Assembly: GCA_900539345.1 (NCBI GenBank)
Contig: UQBS01000007.1
Span: 1 to 64,000, forward strand
Reading direction: 5' to 3'
Length of the DNA stretch: 64,000 nucleotides
Origin: an uncultured Coriobacteriaceae bacterium
GTDB lineage: Bacteria > Actinomycetota > Coriobacteriia > Coriobacteriales > UMGS124
Within the stretch, counting starts at the first letter, position 1; the number at the start of each line of letters is the position of its first letter. Below, one piece after another: positions 1 to 9,534 of the stretch. The position numbers and the translations under genes are program-made. The notes under the pieces are model-generated. The model worked only from the letters and a program-made list of their open reading frames with translations, had not been told where the DNA came from and ran no database searches.

Positions 1-391
1 CGATCCAACCCTCGGGGTCCTCCCCCGCCAGGTCGATGGGCTCGGCCTCGACGACCTCGGTCCAACGCAGGCCCTTGAGGTAGCCGCAGGCGTCTTCGGA
101 GAAGGAGCCCTTCTCGATGAGGTATGAGGCGATCTCGCGGGCGCAAGCCGCAAGGCGACGAGCGTCAACGGCGGCGGGCACTTGGCGCAGGAACGGCTTG
201 CAGGCCCAGTACCACTCGAGCAGCTCTTCCTTGCCGGGCAGCGTCGAGGGGTCGATTGCCTGGCCTGCAGCGTCGGCATGGCGCTGCTGAATCTGCCAGA
301 TGCCCTCGAAGAACTCCAGGCGCGCCATGTCGTCGGCCGCCGTCGTGGGACGGTACGCCTCGACGACCGCCTTAATCTGCTCCAGGTTCAT
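1..391 (-). CDS. FdhE-like formate dehydrogenase accessory protein (partial, 3' end outside window)
   Basis: The frame opens with ATG at 391 (MNLEQIKAVVEAYRP...) behind an AAAGGA ribosome site and stays open to the left edge, so only about 130 N-terminal residues are visible. The helical, tryptophan-rich stretch around EFFEGIWQIQQRH and LLEWYWACKPFLRQVP resembles the N-terminal half of FdhE, the chaperone needed to activate membrane formate dehydrogenases before Tat export. The CxxC metal-binding C-terminal domain that would confirm FdhE lies outside the window. The gene follows the formate dehydrogenase genes on the same strand but is separated from them by a terminator-like hairpin at 458-494, so it may depend on read-through or its own promoter. 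A TorD-like chaperone is the alternative. Confidence 0.55.
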   Translation of the reverse strand, partial: MNLEQIKAVVEAYRPTTAADDMARLEFFEGIWQIQQRHADAAGQAIDPSTLPGKEELLEWYWACKPFLRQVPAAVDARRLAACAREIASYLIEKGSFSEDACGYLKGLRWTEVVEAEPIDLAGEDPEGWI

Positions 392-457
392 GGGAGCCAG
401 TCCTTTCCATTCGCCGGACAACACCGGGTCTCGTTTTGCTCTCCGGCTGATTGTAAC

Positions 458-494
458 GAAAACCGCCCGCCGACAAACGCTCGTCGGCGGGCGG
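458..494 (-). terminator. Rho-independent terminator after the formate dehydrogenase genes
   Basis: A perfect 12-bp inverted repeat (463-474 with 483-494, 8-base loop) is followed on the minus strand by TTTT. It lies about 90 bases past the cytochrome b subunit stop and before the FdhE-like gene. Confidence 0.8.
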
Positions 495-586
495 CATGTG
501 CAGTGCGTGGAGCCGGGGCGCTGGTAGGCACGCCCCGACTCCGGGAGGCACCTACCGGTTACAAGCGCACCGGTCGAACAGGTGCA

Positions 587-1366
587 TTACGCGAGGGGCT
601 TCTCGACGATGTTCTCGCCACTCTCAATCTGCTCGCGCGCCCAGTGGCCCCAGTGGTACAGAGCCGAGGACTCGCTGACGGTGCCGTCGCCGAACATGAG
701 CTTGGCGCAACCCTTGTAGGGCTGGAACAGGCCGCCGCCCAGGAAGATGTGGGCCATGCCGAAGACGGTGATGAGGAAGAAGCCGATGTCGTGCAGCAGG
801 AGCCACACGGCGTGGGCGTCGGCGCTCAGGGAGACGAGCACCAGGTTGTCCAGCGTAAGAACGACGCCGGTCACAGCCATGAGCAGGCTCAGGACGATGA
901 GCATGCCGTCGGCGAAACGCTGGCCGGACTTGTTCTGGTGCTGGTCGGGCATGTGGAGCCAACGAGCCAGGAAGAGATACGGCAGGAAGAGCAGCATCCA
1001 CTTCTTGTCGTCGCTGTCCCACTTGCTGAGGGCGTCCTCCTTGATGATGTGCCAGGCACCCTTAGGAGCAAGGATGGCGCTGATGACAGGCATCAGGATA
1101 AAGAGGCAGCCGAGCACGCGGTGCGACATGCGGATGGTGAAGACCGCATCGGCGCCCACGAGGGCAACCAGCGGCGGAACGAACACGAACAGGCCGGAGA
1201 TGGCCAGCAGGATGCAGGAAATGGAGACCACGCCGTGCGTGATGCGGGCGAGCAGCGAGTGACGCTGAATGTAACGCTCAGTTCCCTTAGCCTTCTGGGC
1301 CTCGACGAACGCCTTGTTCTTGGCGGCATCGGCCGCCGGAGCCTGATAGGTCTCGTGGTTACTCAT
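587..1366 (-). CDS. fdnI: Formate dehydrogenase cytochrome b (gamma) subunit
   Basis: Membrane subunit that anchors formate dehydrogenase and passes electrons to quinone through b hemes. The 259-residue protein starts at MSNHETYQ (GGGAGG site just upstream) and has four hydrophobic helices. Histidines in the family's heme positions are visible in RHSLLARITHG, RMSHRVLG, LLHDIGFF and FGMAHIFLG. A longer frame upstream has no ribosome site. The start overlaps the end of the iron-sulfur subunit gene by 8 bases, which points to translational coupling. The order alpha-beta-gamma matches fdnGHI/fdoGHI. The C-terminal part (KGCAKLMFGDGTVSESSALYHWG) fits the formate dehydrogenase gamma family better than the related thiosulfate reductase cytochromes. 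Confidence 0.85.
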   Translation of the reverse strand: MSNHETYQAPAADAAKNKAFVEAQKAKGTERYIQRHSLLARITHGVVSISCILLAISGLFVFVPPLVALVGADAVFTIRMSHRVLGCLFILMPVISAILAPKGAWHIIKEDALSKWDSDDKKWMLLFLPYLFLARWLHMPDQHQNKSGQRFADGMLIVLSLLMAVTGVVLTLDNLVLVSLSADAHAVWLLLHDIGFFLITVFGMAHIFLGGGLFQPYKGCAKLMFGDGTVSESSALYHWGHWAREQIESGENIVEKPLA

Positions 1367-2345
1367 TGCTGCCTCCCTTACCATTCTCGCTGTCGGCACC
1401 CTTGTGGAGCAGGTCGCGCTTGGCGCCGCTCAGGGCCTCGGACATATGCTCCTTGAAGGACATCGGGTCCTGGCCGTCGCCGTGCTTGAGCACCTCGCCC
1501 GTGTCGAGCGAGATGGTGTCGCCCGTCTCGGGGTTGTAGATACGCTCGTCGCGATCGTAGCCCGAGCAGAGGCCGCGCATGACACCCAGGCCAACGACCA
1601 CGCAGCCGGCAATGACACCGGTGACGGGCTTGGCGATGTCCATGACGTCGATGAGCGGGTTCTTCTTGGGATCGACGACCTGGCCGTGGCGCTCGACGCC
1701 GTACTTGAGGACCTGGATGACGTGCAGGCCACCCATCTCTTCCTCGCCGTAGACGACAGCGTCGTTGAAGCCGCGCTCGTGCAGGCGGTCGACACTCTCG
1801 TGGGCGAGCTTGATCATGTCCTCGCGGTCGCCGAACTGGAGGGCCTCAGGCTGGCAAGCGGTGACGCAGGCCGGGGCCATGCCCTGGGCGATGCGGTCGA
1901 CGCAGCCCGTGCACTTGTCGATGATGGAGCGCTTGAACACCCAGGGAGCGTCGGGTGCCTCGTAGTAACGGGGCACGTCGAACGGGCACGCCATGGAGCA
2001 GTACCTGCAGCCGACGCACTTGCTCTCGTCGACCGTAACCATGCCGTACTCGGTCTTGAAAATGGCACCGGCCGGGCAGACCTCGGCGCAGGGCGCGTCG
2101 GTGCAGTGCTGGCAGGCGCGACGACCGAAGGCCCACTCCACGCCCTTGGGGCCACCCTCCTGCTCATCGAACGTCACGATGAGGCGGGTGTTGCCGTTGA
2201 GGTCGATGGGGTTCTGGTGCGAACCGCTCCACTCGTTGGAACAATCGAGGGCAGAGGGAAGGTTGTTCCAGCACTTGCAGGAAACCTGGCAGCCCTTGCA
2301 CGCGGTGCAGCGTGCGGTGTCAAACAGAATCGCTTTCTCGCTCAT
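1359..2345 (-). CDS. fdnH: Formate dehydrogenase iron-sulfur (beta) subunit
   Basis: Electron-transfer subunit carrying four [4Fe-4S] clusters between the catalytic and cytochrome subunits. The 328-residue protein starts with ATG at 2345 (MSEKAILFDTARC) behind AAGGAGG. An in-frame TTG three codons earlier is less likely. Cysteine groups are CTACKGCQVSC at the N-terminus, CQHCTDAPCAEVCP, CVGCRYCSMACP and CTGCVDRIAQGMAPACVTACQP. Near residues 220-240 a hydrophobic segment (VTGVIAGCVVVGLGVM) matches the single membrane helix of FdnH. A hydrophilic tail follows it. The gene begins 14 bases after the alpha subunit stop and overlaps the gamma subunit start, so the three genes form one operon. Confidence 0.88.
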   Translation of the reverse strand: MSEKAILFDTARCTACKGCQVSCKCWNNLPSALDCSNEWSGSHQNPIDLNGNTRLIVTFDEQEGGPKGVEWAFGRRACQHCTDAPCAEVCPAGAIFKTEYGMVTVDESKCVGCRYCSMACPFDVPRYYEAPDAPWVFKRSIIDKCTGCVDRIAQGMAPACVTACQPEALQFGDREDMIKLAHESVDRLHERGFNDAVVYGEEEMGGLHVIQVLKYGVERHGQVVDPKKNPLIDVMDIAKPVTGVIAGCVVVGLGVMRGLCSGYDRDERIYNPETGDTISLDTGEVLKHGDGQDPMSFKEHMSEALSGAKRDLLHKGADSENGKGGSNE

Positions 2346-2359
2346 GTCGACCAACCTCC

Positions 2360-5300
2360 TTACAGCTTCTCGATGTTGACCAGGAACGCCTTGTACTCAG
2401 GCGTCTGGCTGTTTGCGTCACCAACGTTGGGCGTCAGGTCGTTGACCATGTTCTCGTCGGTGCCGAAGAGCCTGGACCAGCCGAAGTGGTGCGTCATGCC
2501 CACCTGGTGCAGCTTCTCGCCGTTGACCGTGAAGGGCTTGAAGCGGTGCGTGACGAGCGCCGTGATCTCGATGGAGGCACGGTTGTTCCACACGCGGACC
2601 TTCTCGCCGTTCTCGATGCCCTTCTCAGCAGCGAGCTCGTAGGACATCTCGATGAACTGGGCAGGCATGGCCTCGACGAGGGCGGGGCACAGACGGGTCT
2701 GACCGCCGGTCTGCCAGTGCTCGGTGACCGAGTAGGTCGTGGCGACGATCGGGAACTCCTTGTGCGGGGAGTGCTTCGTGGACTCCAGGCCGCGGCCCAG
2801 GTAGCACGGGGAGTTGAGGCGACCGTTGAACGGGTTCTCGTCCAGCGGGCTCTCGAAGGGCTCGAAGTGCTCGGGCAGCGGGCCATCTTCCATGCCGTAA
2901 GACTCCAGGCGAGCGTTCTGCTCCCAAAGCATGAAGAATGCCTTGTTGTTGGGCGGGGTGGTGCCAGCGACGAAGTCGCCCACGTCGCAGCCATCGGCGT
3001 AGCCGGCCTTCCACTTACCCTCGGCCTCGTCCCACTCGACGAGACGACGGTCCTCACGCCAGGGCTTGCCGTTCATGTCGGCCGAGGCGCGGTTGTACAG
3101 GATGCGGCGGTTGTTCGGCCAAGCGAACGCCCACTCGGAGTACAGGCCCAGACCGGAGGTGTCGACGTTGTTGCGGCGGCACACGGGCTGGCTGGCCGGG
3201 TCGAGAGGAGCGTCGTTGTTGCTGTAGTAGCCGGAGTAGATCCACATGCCGCAGGAGGTGGAACCGTCGGCGGCCAGCTCGGAGTAACCGGCGAGCAGGT
3301 CGGTCTGGGGGTCGGAAGAATCGCAGTTGCAGTTGGTGCCGGCAACGCGATAGCCGTTGAGAGCCCAGGCGACGGGACGGAAGTCGATCTTGCCGTCAAC
3401 GTAGTAGTCCCACTTGACGTTCAGGATGGGATCGGGGTTGGCGGTCTTGGGATCGTCGTGCTCCTCCTCGTAGAGGCGGCAGATCTCGGTCCACAGCAGG
3501 TCGCACATCTCGAGGTCGGTCTTGGCCTCGTCCCACGGATCAACAGCCTGGAAGCGCCACTGAATCCAACGGCCGGAGTTCAGGATGGTGCCGGGCTTCT
3601 CGTAGATGAGGGCGCACGGCAGGTAGTACACCGTGGTGTTGACCTTGGCGGGATCCATGCCCGGGCCGCGCCAGAACTCGGCAGCCTCGGTGAGCACCTG
3701 GTCGGCAACGACAAGCCAGTCGAGGTTGGCCATGGAGCGACGGATGTTGCCAGCGTTGGGGCCGGAGTGGCACGGGTTCATACCCCAGTTGAAGTAGCCC
3801 TTGATGACACCCTGCTGCATGAGCTCGAACGTGGAGATGTGCGTCCAGTCCTTGATCTCGGCATCGGCGTGCGAAGGAACCTTGGGCCACCAGTCGTAGC
3901 CGTAGTCGTTCTCGACGGTAGCGTTCTTGCCGAAGAACTCCTTGAGCTGGCTGACGATGAACTTGGGCTTGTTGGTGTAGTAACCGTCGGAGTAGGTCTG
4001 GCTCTCGAGCCAAGAACGCAGGTCCTTGCGGTCGGTGGTGTTGGCCCACTTGAGGTATGCGGGCTGCTCCTGAACCATCATGCCCATGTCCGTGGCGCCC
4101 TGAACGTTGGGCTCGCCACGAAGAGCTGCCACGCCGCCGCCGGGGACGCCGACGTTGCCAAGGAGCAGCTGCAGGATGGACATGGCGCGGGTGTTCTGGG
4201 CGCCGTAGGTGTGCTGCGTCTGGCCAAGGGCGTACAGGATGACGCCGGCCTTGCCGCGGGCACCGGACTGTGCATAGGTGGAGTAGACGGTCTCGAGCTG
4301 CTCAAGCGCCATACCGCAGGTACGGGCGACAGTCTCCATGTCATAGCGGCTGTAGTGCTTCTTGAACTGCTGGTAGACGCACATCTCGTCGGTGAGGGTC
4401 GCGTCCTTCTTGGGGACGGTGAGCACCGGCGGGGTGAACTCGGGAACCTCGGGGTTGAGCTCGTGGCTGGCCCACTCGTAGGTGCCGCCCTTCGAGGTGT
4501 CCCACACAACTTCCTCGGCGGTCTGATAGTGCCAAGAATGGTTGCTGTACTTCTCGGTCTCCTCGTCCCAACCGCTGAACAGGCCGGTCTCGGGGTCGAA
4601 AGCGAACTCCGGATCGAGCAGGTAGGAAACGTTGGTGTAGTTGAGGAGGTACTCGAAGTTGTATGTATCGAGTAGCGCCTGGCGAGCCTCTTCGTCGTTG
4701 TTGTCCACAGCCTCAAGGTAAGCCTCAAGGTTAGGATCAATGAGGTTGTCGCAAATGTACTTGTACAGGCCGCCATAGAATGCGATGTCGGTGCCCGAAC
4801 GGATGGGGCAGTAGATGTCCGCCATCTCGGCAGTACGGGTATAGCGCGGATCGACGACGATCCACGTAGCGCCCTTCTCGTGGGCCTTGTTGAGCCACTT
4901 GGCGCTGACGGGGTGGTTCTCAACAGAGTTGGAACCAATGTTCAGAATAAAGTCGGTGTTTTGGAAGTCACACCAGTGCGTGGTCATAGAGCCACGGCCG
5001 AATGAAGGTGCCAGACCGGCAACCGTGGGGCCGTGTCAAACACGAGCTTGGTTGTCGATGGCGACAATACCAAGCTGACGCATCATCTTGAGGATGAGGT
5101 ACTCTTCCTCGGAGTTTTCCTGAGAGCCGCCCAGCGAAGCGATGGACTGGCAGCGGTTGACGACGAGTTCCTCGCCGTCGACCATTTCCTTCTCGACGAA
5201 GCCCTCGTCGCGGGTATCCTTCACCTTGCGGGCGATCTCGGGGATGATCTCTTCCCAGGTGATAGCCTCCCACTCGCTGGAGCCGGGACGGCGCACCAGC

Positions 5301-5653
5301 GGCTTGGTGGAGCGGGCGGGGTTCTTGATGACCTCGCGGGTCTCGGGGTCAACGACGTTGCGCAGCTGCGCCATCGTGGCACCCTTGGGGCACAGACCGC
5401 CCTGGTTGATGGGGTGATCGGGATCGCCCTCGAGGTTGATGAGCTCGCCGTTGCGAGACGAAAGAAGAGAACCGCAGCCACCTGCACAGTAGCAGCAGAT
5501 GTTCGTGCTCTCCTTGGTACCCACGAGCTTCCAATCGGCAGGATCAACATCCTGGGCCAACGCCTTCGACTGGTTCGTCAGCTCGAACGCCAGCGTCGAC
5601 GCGAGCGCGCCTGCGCCGCCGGCCTTCAAAAAGCTTCTGCGCGAGAGTTCCAT
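2360..5653 (-). CDS. fdnG: Selenocysteine-containing formate dehydrogenase catalytic (alpha) subunit
   Basis: Oxidises formate to CO2 at a molybdenum or tungsten bis-MGD centre with a selenocysteine ligand. It looks like two frames split by TGA at 5036-5038. Read through, it is one 1097-residue protein with Sec206 in the family context DNQARV-U-HGPTVAGLAP. The N-terminus has a twin-arginine signal (SRRSFLKAGG), so the protein is exported folded. Next come the cluster cysteines C53, C56 and C60 and C88 in GGLCPKG. Immediately after the TGA lies a SECIS hairpin (see 5005-5038). The codons between TGA and the next ATG (4987) encode conserved FdnG residues, which rules out two separate genes. At 1097 residues it is longer than E. 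coli FdnG (about 1015). The gene starts the operon with fdnH and fdnI. Insertion of Sec needs selA, selB, selC and selD elsewhere in the genome. Confidence 0.92.
5005..5038 (-). promoter_or_regulatory. UGA selenocysteine codon and bacterial SECIS hairpin
   Basis: TGA lies at 5038-5036. Eleven bases later the RNA reads GGU, a bulged U, GCC, loop GGUCU, GGC, ACC (5024-5007). This copies the apical part of the E. coli fdhF/fdnG SECIS: paired arms, one bulged U and the GGUCU loop recognised by SelB. Confidence 0.92.
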
Positions 5654-5926
5654 GTAACACTTCCTTTCCTATACCTCGTCCTTGCTTCGACCGTGTGCGA
5701 AGCATTGCAGCGGGAGAGGTTACGCGTATACACGCGCGACCATTAGACCCGTTAATGGTCTATTTCTGGCGTTTTACCAGTTGAACCTAGATTTGAACCC
5801 CTTTTGGGTCTATTGTATTGGCCGTTTGCCCCCGTTTTTTGGGCGTTTAGGGGTATTACTTTTGTGATGGAACTATGAAGGTAACGTTACTGAAATGTTA
5901 CCGGCATCGACTCGCCGAGAGGAGCC
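5654..5926. promoter_or_regulatory. Divergent control region between formate dehydrogenase and the LuxR regulator
   Basis: This 273-base region, visibly AT-richer than its surroundings, holds several inverted repeats: TAGACC/GGTCTA with a 7-base spacer (5744-5762), ACCC/GGGT with a 5-base spacer (5797-5809), the palindrome GTAACGTTAC (5881-5890), and GGTAAC/GTTACC (5880-5902). They are candidate operators for the adjacent membrane LuxR regulator or another redox regulator. Promoter hexamers could not be assigned with confidence. Confidence 0.5.
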
Positions 5927-7417
5927 GTGCAGGTCGTGAAGGATGATGCGCTGAGAAACCCGTATATTGTCGGGCTCTCCCTAGTCTTCGTCTGGATCCA
6001 CACCATGAGTGGGCAGCTGCGTGATCACGCGGGCTTCACCTGGCTTGCGGCGTTCTACGCAAGCATTTCCCTCTTCATGGTCGCCCTAGTGTTCCTGGAC
6101 AAGCGCGACAAGCGCGCGCAGGGCGTGTTCTCCCCCGCAGCCGTGGCGAGCGCCATTTGCCTGGCGGTGTCTCCCCTTATGATGTTTGACCTGGAAATGC
6201 CGGGTCTTGTTCGCATCCCCATGCACCCGCTCGCTGTCTGCATCATGGGCGGGTACGGCATCGCCTATGCCTATCGCACCTGGAGCACGCCCTATAGCGA
6301 GATGCAGCCCCGCCAAGCGTGCGGTATGGCAGCGCTGGCGCTTGTCATTGCCTCCCTTATCGAGTGCTTCATGTTTGTCGTGGGCGATGCAGGGTCCTGC
6401 ATTGTGCTCGCCCTGGTGGGCTTTGCCATTCCTGCAACGCTGCATGCCTGCTACAAGCGCCTTGACCCCGAACCCGCAAGCGAGCCCGCGCCCACCAAGA
6501 CGTTTCAGGAAAACGCCCGCGCCGTACTGCCCCTTTGGCGTATCGCCGTGGGCATCACGGTCTACAGTTTCGCCGTCGGCGTTTCCTGGACGCTTTTGCT
6601 CGCCAATCCCGACCGCATCCTTGCCCTGACTGACCTCGCAGTTCCCCTGCTCAACATCGGACTCGTCATTGTCTTCTGGGTTTGCTGCGCCAAGATACTC
6701 AAGCGCATGTCCTTCCGTATCGTGTGGCGACCCATCGTGCTCCTCATGTCGGCGGCCATCCTCATGGCCCCGCAGGTTGAGGGCACCACGTATGTGCTTG
6801 TGGTCTCCTTCGTGCGCGCCGCGCAGACCACCATGGCTGCGCTTTGGTTCCTCATCCTCACAGATATCGCCCGCCACACGCATGTCGACGCCTCCCACGT
6901 CATCGGCATGGGCTGGGTCTTTTACTCCTTCCCTGTGGCCGCCGGCGTCATCTTTGGCCTGCTGCTTGCACCCTACGACCCGCTCCATACCGCACTGCCG
7001 GCCTTGACGGTTCTTGCACTGGTGGCCATCGCTTTCGTCGCCGACGACCAAGACTCCCTCTTCACCAAGCCCAGCACGGCTGAACCCCTGCCTGCCACGG
7101 CACAGGCCACGCAGGCAAATGGCGAGGATGCGCCCGCCACACAGCCCGAAAAACCCGACGACGGCATGGGCAGCGGCAGGCGCGACAGACTCTCCGTCAA
7201 GTGCGTCGCCATTGCGCGCGACTACGGACTCACCAACCGCGAGTTCGACGTGTTCGTGCGCCTTGCGCATGGCCGCAGCGGCGCTTTTATCGCCGACGAG
7301 CTCACGCTGTCTGAGAACACCGTAAAGGGCCACACGAAGCGCCTGTATGCAAAGCTCGGCGTCCACACTCGCCAAGAGCTCATTGACCTGGCCGAACAGT
7401 ACGAACTTAAAGCTTAA
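5927..7417 (+). CDS. Membrane-bound LuxR-family regulator (many-pass sensor with C-terminal HTH)
   Basis: About 370 residues of alternating hydrophobic helices (roughly 12 predicted segments, MFS-like in look) are followed by a charged linker rich in Ala, Thr and Pro, and then a LuxR/GerE helix-turn-helix (about 425-490: YGLTNREFDVFVRLAHGRS, then LSENTVKGHTKRLYAKLGV). This architecture is widespread in Coriobacteriia, where such regulators often lie next to respiratory or reductase genes. The membrane part may sense a small molecule or redox partner. The GTG at 5927 is only 2 bases from the GAGAGGAG site, so the in-frame GTG at 5936 (better spacing) may be the true start. It is divergent from the formate dehydrogenase operon, its likely target. 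The ligand is unknown. Confidence 0.8.
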   Translation: MQVVKDDALRNPYIVGLSLVFVWIHTMSGQLRDHAGFTWLAAFYASISLFMVALVFLDKRDKRAQGVFSPAAVASAICLAVSPLMMFDLEMPGLVRIPMHPLAVCIMGGYGIAYAYRTWSTPYSEMQPRQACGMAALALVIASLIECFMFVVGDAGSCIVLALVGFAIPATLHACYKRLDPEPASEPAPTKTFQENARAVLPLWRIAVGITVYSFAVGVSWTLLLANPDRILALTDLAVPLLNIGLVIVFWVCCAKILKRMSFRIVWRPIVLLMSAAILMAPQVEGTTYVLVVSFVRAAQTTMAALWFLILTDIARHTHVDASHVIGMGWVFYSFPVAAGVIFGLLLAPYDPLHTALPALTVLALVAIAFVADDQDSLFTKPSTAEPLPATAQATQANGEDAPATQPEKPDDGMGSGRRDRLSVKCVAIARDYGLTNREFDVFVRLAHGRSGAFIADELTLSENTVKGHTKRLYAKLGVHTRQELIDLAEQYELKA

Positions 7418-7528
7418 CTACAGCTTTAGAAAAGCAATTTAGTAAAAATAAGCCGCCTTCATAGGTTCATATTCCCTACTTCTTTGGTATGCTTTACGCC
7501 ACACATACCCGGCCCTGGAGGGGGAACC

Positions 7529-8464
7529 ATGATTGACGCGCAGTTTGATGAGCTTGTGTCCAAGATTTCCAGCAACTACGAGGCTGAAGAAATCTTCGTC
7601 ACCAAACCCTTCGGGCACTTCCCCAACCGCGATGCCATCATCTCTATCATCAAGGACGTGCGCAGCCTCGTGTTCCCCGGCTACTACGCAGGCGAGGCCC
7701 TCAAGGGCGTAGGCGCGGAGAACTACGTGGCTGAGCAGATCATGCGCATCCGCAACGCCCTGCGCACGCAGGTGCACGAGGCGTTCCTGTTCCGCGACGG
7801 AACCACGCTCCCCGCGCAGGACATCGAGGCGAACACCGACGCCGTTGTCGATGCCTTCATGGCAGAGCTTCCCCATGTCCAGGAGCTGCTCTTCAAAGAC
7901 GTGCAGGCGGCCTTCGACGGCGACCCGGCAGCCCAGAGCAAGCAGGAGATCATCCTCGCCTACCCCGGCCTCTTTGCCATCTTCGTCTACCGCATCGCCC
8001 ATATCCTCTACGACCGCAAGGTCCCGCTCATTCCCCGCCTCATGACCGAATACGCGCACAGCAAGACGGGCGTGGACATCAACGCCGGTGCCACAATCGG
8101 CGAGTACTTCTTCATCGACCACGCGACGGGCGTCGTCATCGGCGAGACCACCACGATTGGCTCGCATGTCAAAATCTACCAGGGCGTCACGCTCGGCGCC
8201 CTCTCCACGCGCAAGGGCCAGCAGCTTGCAGGCGTCAAACGCCACCCCACTATCGAAGACGACGTGACCATCTACTCCAACGCCAGCGTCCTGGGCGGCC
8301 AGACCGTCGTGGGCAAGGGCGCCATCATCGCGGGCAGCGCCTTTGTCACCGAGTCGGTGCCGGCCTATGCCCGCGTGAGTCTCAAAAACCAGGAGGTCGT
8401 GGTGCGCACACGCTCCGACGCCAAGCCCGCTCAGCCCGAGCCTGCTCCCACCTGGGAGATTTAA
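7529..8464 (+). CDS. cysE: Serine O-acetyltransferase (CysE/EpsC type)
   Basis: Transfers acetyl from acetyl-CoA to L-serine, the first step of cysteine synthesis. The start is ATG at 7529 (MIDAQFDELV), directly behind GGAGGGGG. The upstream extension of the frame has no ribosome site. The 311-residue protein has an all-helical N-terminal half (about 1-170) and a C-terminal left-handed beta helix of hexapeptide repeats (about 175-290: GVDINAGATIGEYFFIDHATG, VVIGETTTIG, VKIYQGVTLGALS). The catalytic-type histidines in FIDHATG and KRHPTI are present. The length and the long helical N-terminus fit the EpsC branch. No cysK is adjacent, and the gene appears monocistronic. Confidence 0.88.
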   Translation: MIDAQFDELVSKISSNYEAEEIFVTKPFGHFPNRDAIISIIKDVRSLVFPGYYAGEALKGVGAENYVAEQIMRIRNALRTQVHEAFLFRDGTTLPAQDIEANTDAVVDAFMAELPHVQELLFKDVQAAFDGDPAAQSKQEIILAYPGLFAIFVYRIAHILYDRKVPLIPRLMTEYAHSKTGVDINAGATIGEYFFIDHATGVVIGETTTIGSHVKIYQGVTLGALSTRKGQQLAGVKRHPTIEDDVTIYSNASVLGGQTVVGKGAIIAGSAFVTESVPAYARVSLKNQEVVVRTRSDAKPAQPEPAPTWEI

Positions 8465-8572
8465 ACTATCCAACAAGGTTCTGGCGCTTCTTTGGAGAAG
8501 GCCGGAGGCGCATATCCTCCGGGTATCATGTACGCACATGTACACGTCGATTTATCCCAAGGAATGAGGAAC

Positions 8573-9274
8573 ATGTCGTCTCTTTCACTGAGCAACAGCC
8601 ATGAGCAGCGTCTGGAGGAGCGCTCGGTCGCCAATGCACACGGCCAAATCGTCTCCGACCGCACCTACAACATGGTTCTTGGCCTCACCGTGCTGTGGGG
8701 TCTGGGCATCAACGCCATCATGTGCGCCACCATGGGCGACTTCGCGATGAGCATGAACCCCATCGCTTTCACGATTTTTTACCTGGTGTGCTGCATCGCC
8801 GGCCTTCTGATTGCCTACAAGTCGGACAACCCGCTTATCAGCTTTGTGGGCTACAACATGGTCGTCATCCCGCTGGGCCTAGAGATTGCCTGCATCGTTG
8901 CCATGGTGGGCGGCATCAACACCGACATCGTAATGTACGCCTTCGTGGACACGCTCCTCATCACGGGCATCATGGTCATCGCGAGCCTGGCATTCCCCAA
9001 CTTCTTCGCCAAGATTGGCGGCCTGCTCTTCGCCGGCCTCATCGGTGTGCTTATCGTCTCGCTTATCACCATGCTCATTGGTGGCAGCGGCGTTTGGATT
9101 TCGGTCATCTGCGCCGTGCTCTTCAGCCTCTACATTGGCTTCGACTACTGGCGCAGCCAGCAGTACGCCAAGACGATCGATAACGCCGTCGACAGCGCCA
9201 TCGACATCTACATGGACATCGCCCTGCTCTTCATCCATCTCGTTCAGATTTTCGCAAACAACAACAGGGACTAA
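8573..9274 (+). CDS. Bax inhibitor-1/YccA-family membrane protein
   Basis: Integral membrane protein of 233 residues with a short polar N-terminus (MSSLSLSNSHEQRLEERS) and seven hydrophobic segments. The last region, SLYIGFDYWRSQQYAKTIDNAVDSAIDIYMDIALLFIHLVQIF, carries the acidic residues typical of the BI-1/YccA family near its C-terminus. In bacteria these proteins are associated with pH-gated cation leak and protease control, but the role here is unknown. ATG at 8573 has AAGGA 9 bases upstream. An ATG at 8564 is a weaker alternative. It stands alone, ending at a strong terminator. Confidence 0.82.
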   Translation: MSSLSLSNSHEQRLEERSVANAHGQIVSDRTYNMVLGLTVLWGLGINAIMCATMGDFAMSMNPIAFTIFYLVCCIAGLLIAYKSDNPLISFVGYNMVVIPLGLEIACIVAMVGGINTDIVMYAFVDTLLITGIMVIASLAFPNFFAKIGGLLFAGLIGVLIVSLITMLIGGSGVWISVICAVLFSLYIGFDYWRSQQYAKTIDNAVDSAIDIYMDIALLFIHLVQIFANNNRD

Positions 9275-9303
9275 TCGCCCATCTCACATCGCGCCACGTC
9301 CTT

Positions 9304-9339
9304 AAGGCTGTCTGCCACCTCTGGCAGACAGCCTTTTTT
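9304..9339 (+). terminator. Rho-independent terminator of the BI-1-like gene
   Basis: A perfect 11-bp stem GGCTGTCTGCC/GGCAGACAGCC with a 6-base loop is followed by TTTTTT, 30 bases after the stop codon. Confidence 0.93.
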
Positions 9340-9534
9340 CATGCCGTGCGGCAACCCCATCGCATCCCATTTTGAACGCGTCGTCAGGCCAGCCCGGCCC
9401 CGACTCCGAAGCCACCAAGTCCCTTCCGCAATCGAGGAGTCCCCCTCCCCTTGCGCCCCCGAGCCCAACGCCCTTAAAGCCCCCAACGCGATTCGCGGCC
9501 GAGCGGGTCTAGAAGCCCCCCACGCATGCAAGAG

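Noticed and set aside
2312..4675. A 787-residue plus-strand frame opposite formate dehydrogenase
   Set aside because: It is a mirror of the high-GC codon pattern of the real minus-strand gene, with no family resemblance and no ribosome site. The same applies to frames opposite clpB (22450-25032), dnaK (27406-28986) and hypF (31947-33779).
5036..5038. Formate dehydrogenase as a pseudogene with a stop
   Set aside because: The stop is TGA at the Sec position followed by a SECIS hairpin, so it is a selenoprotein and not a broken gene.
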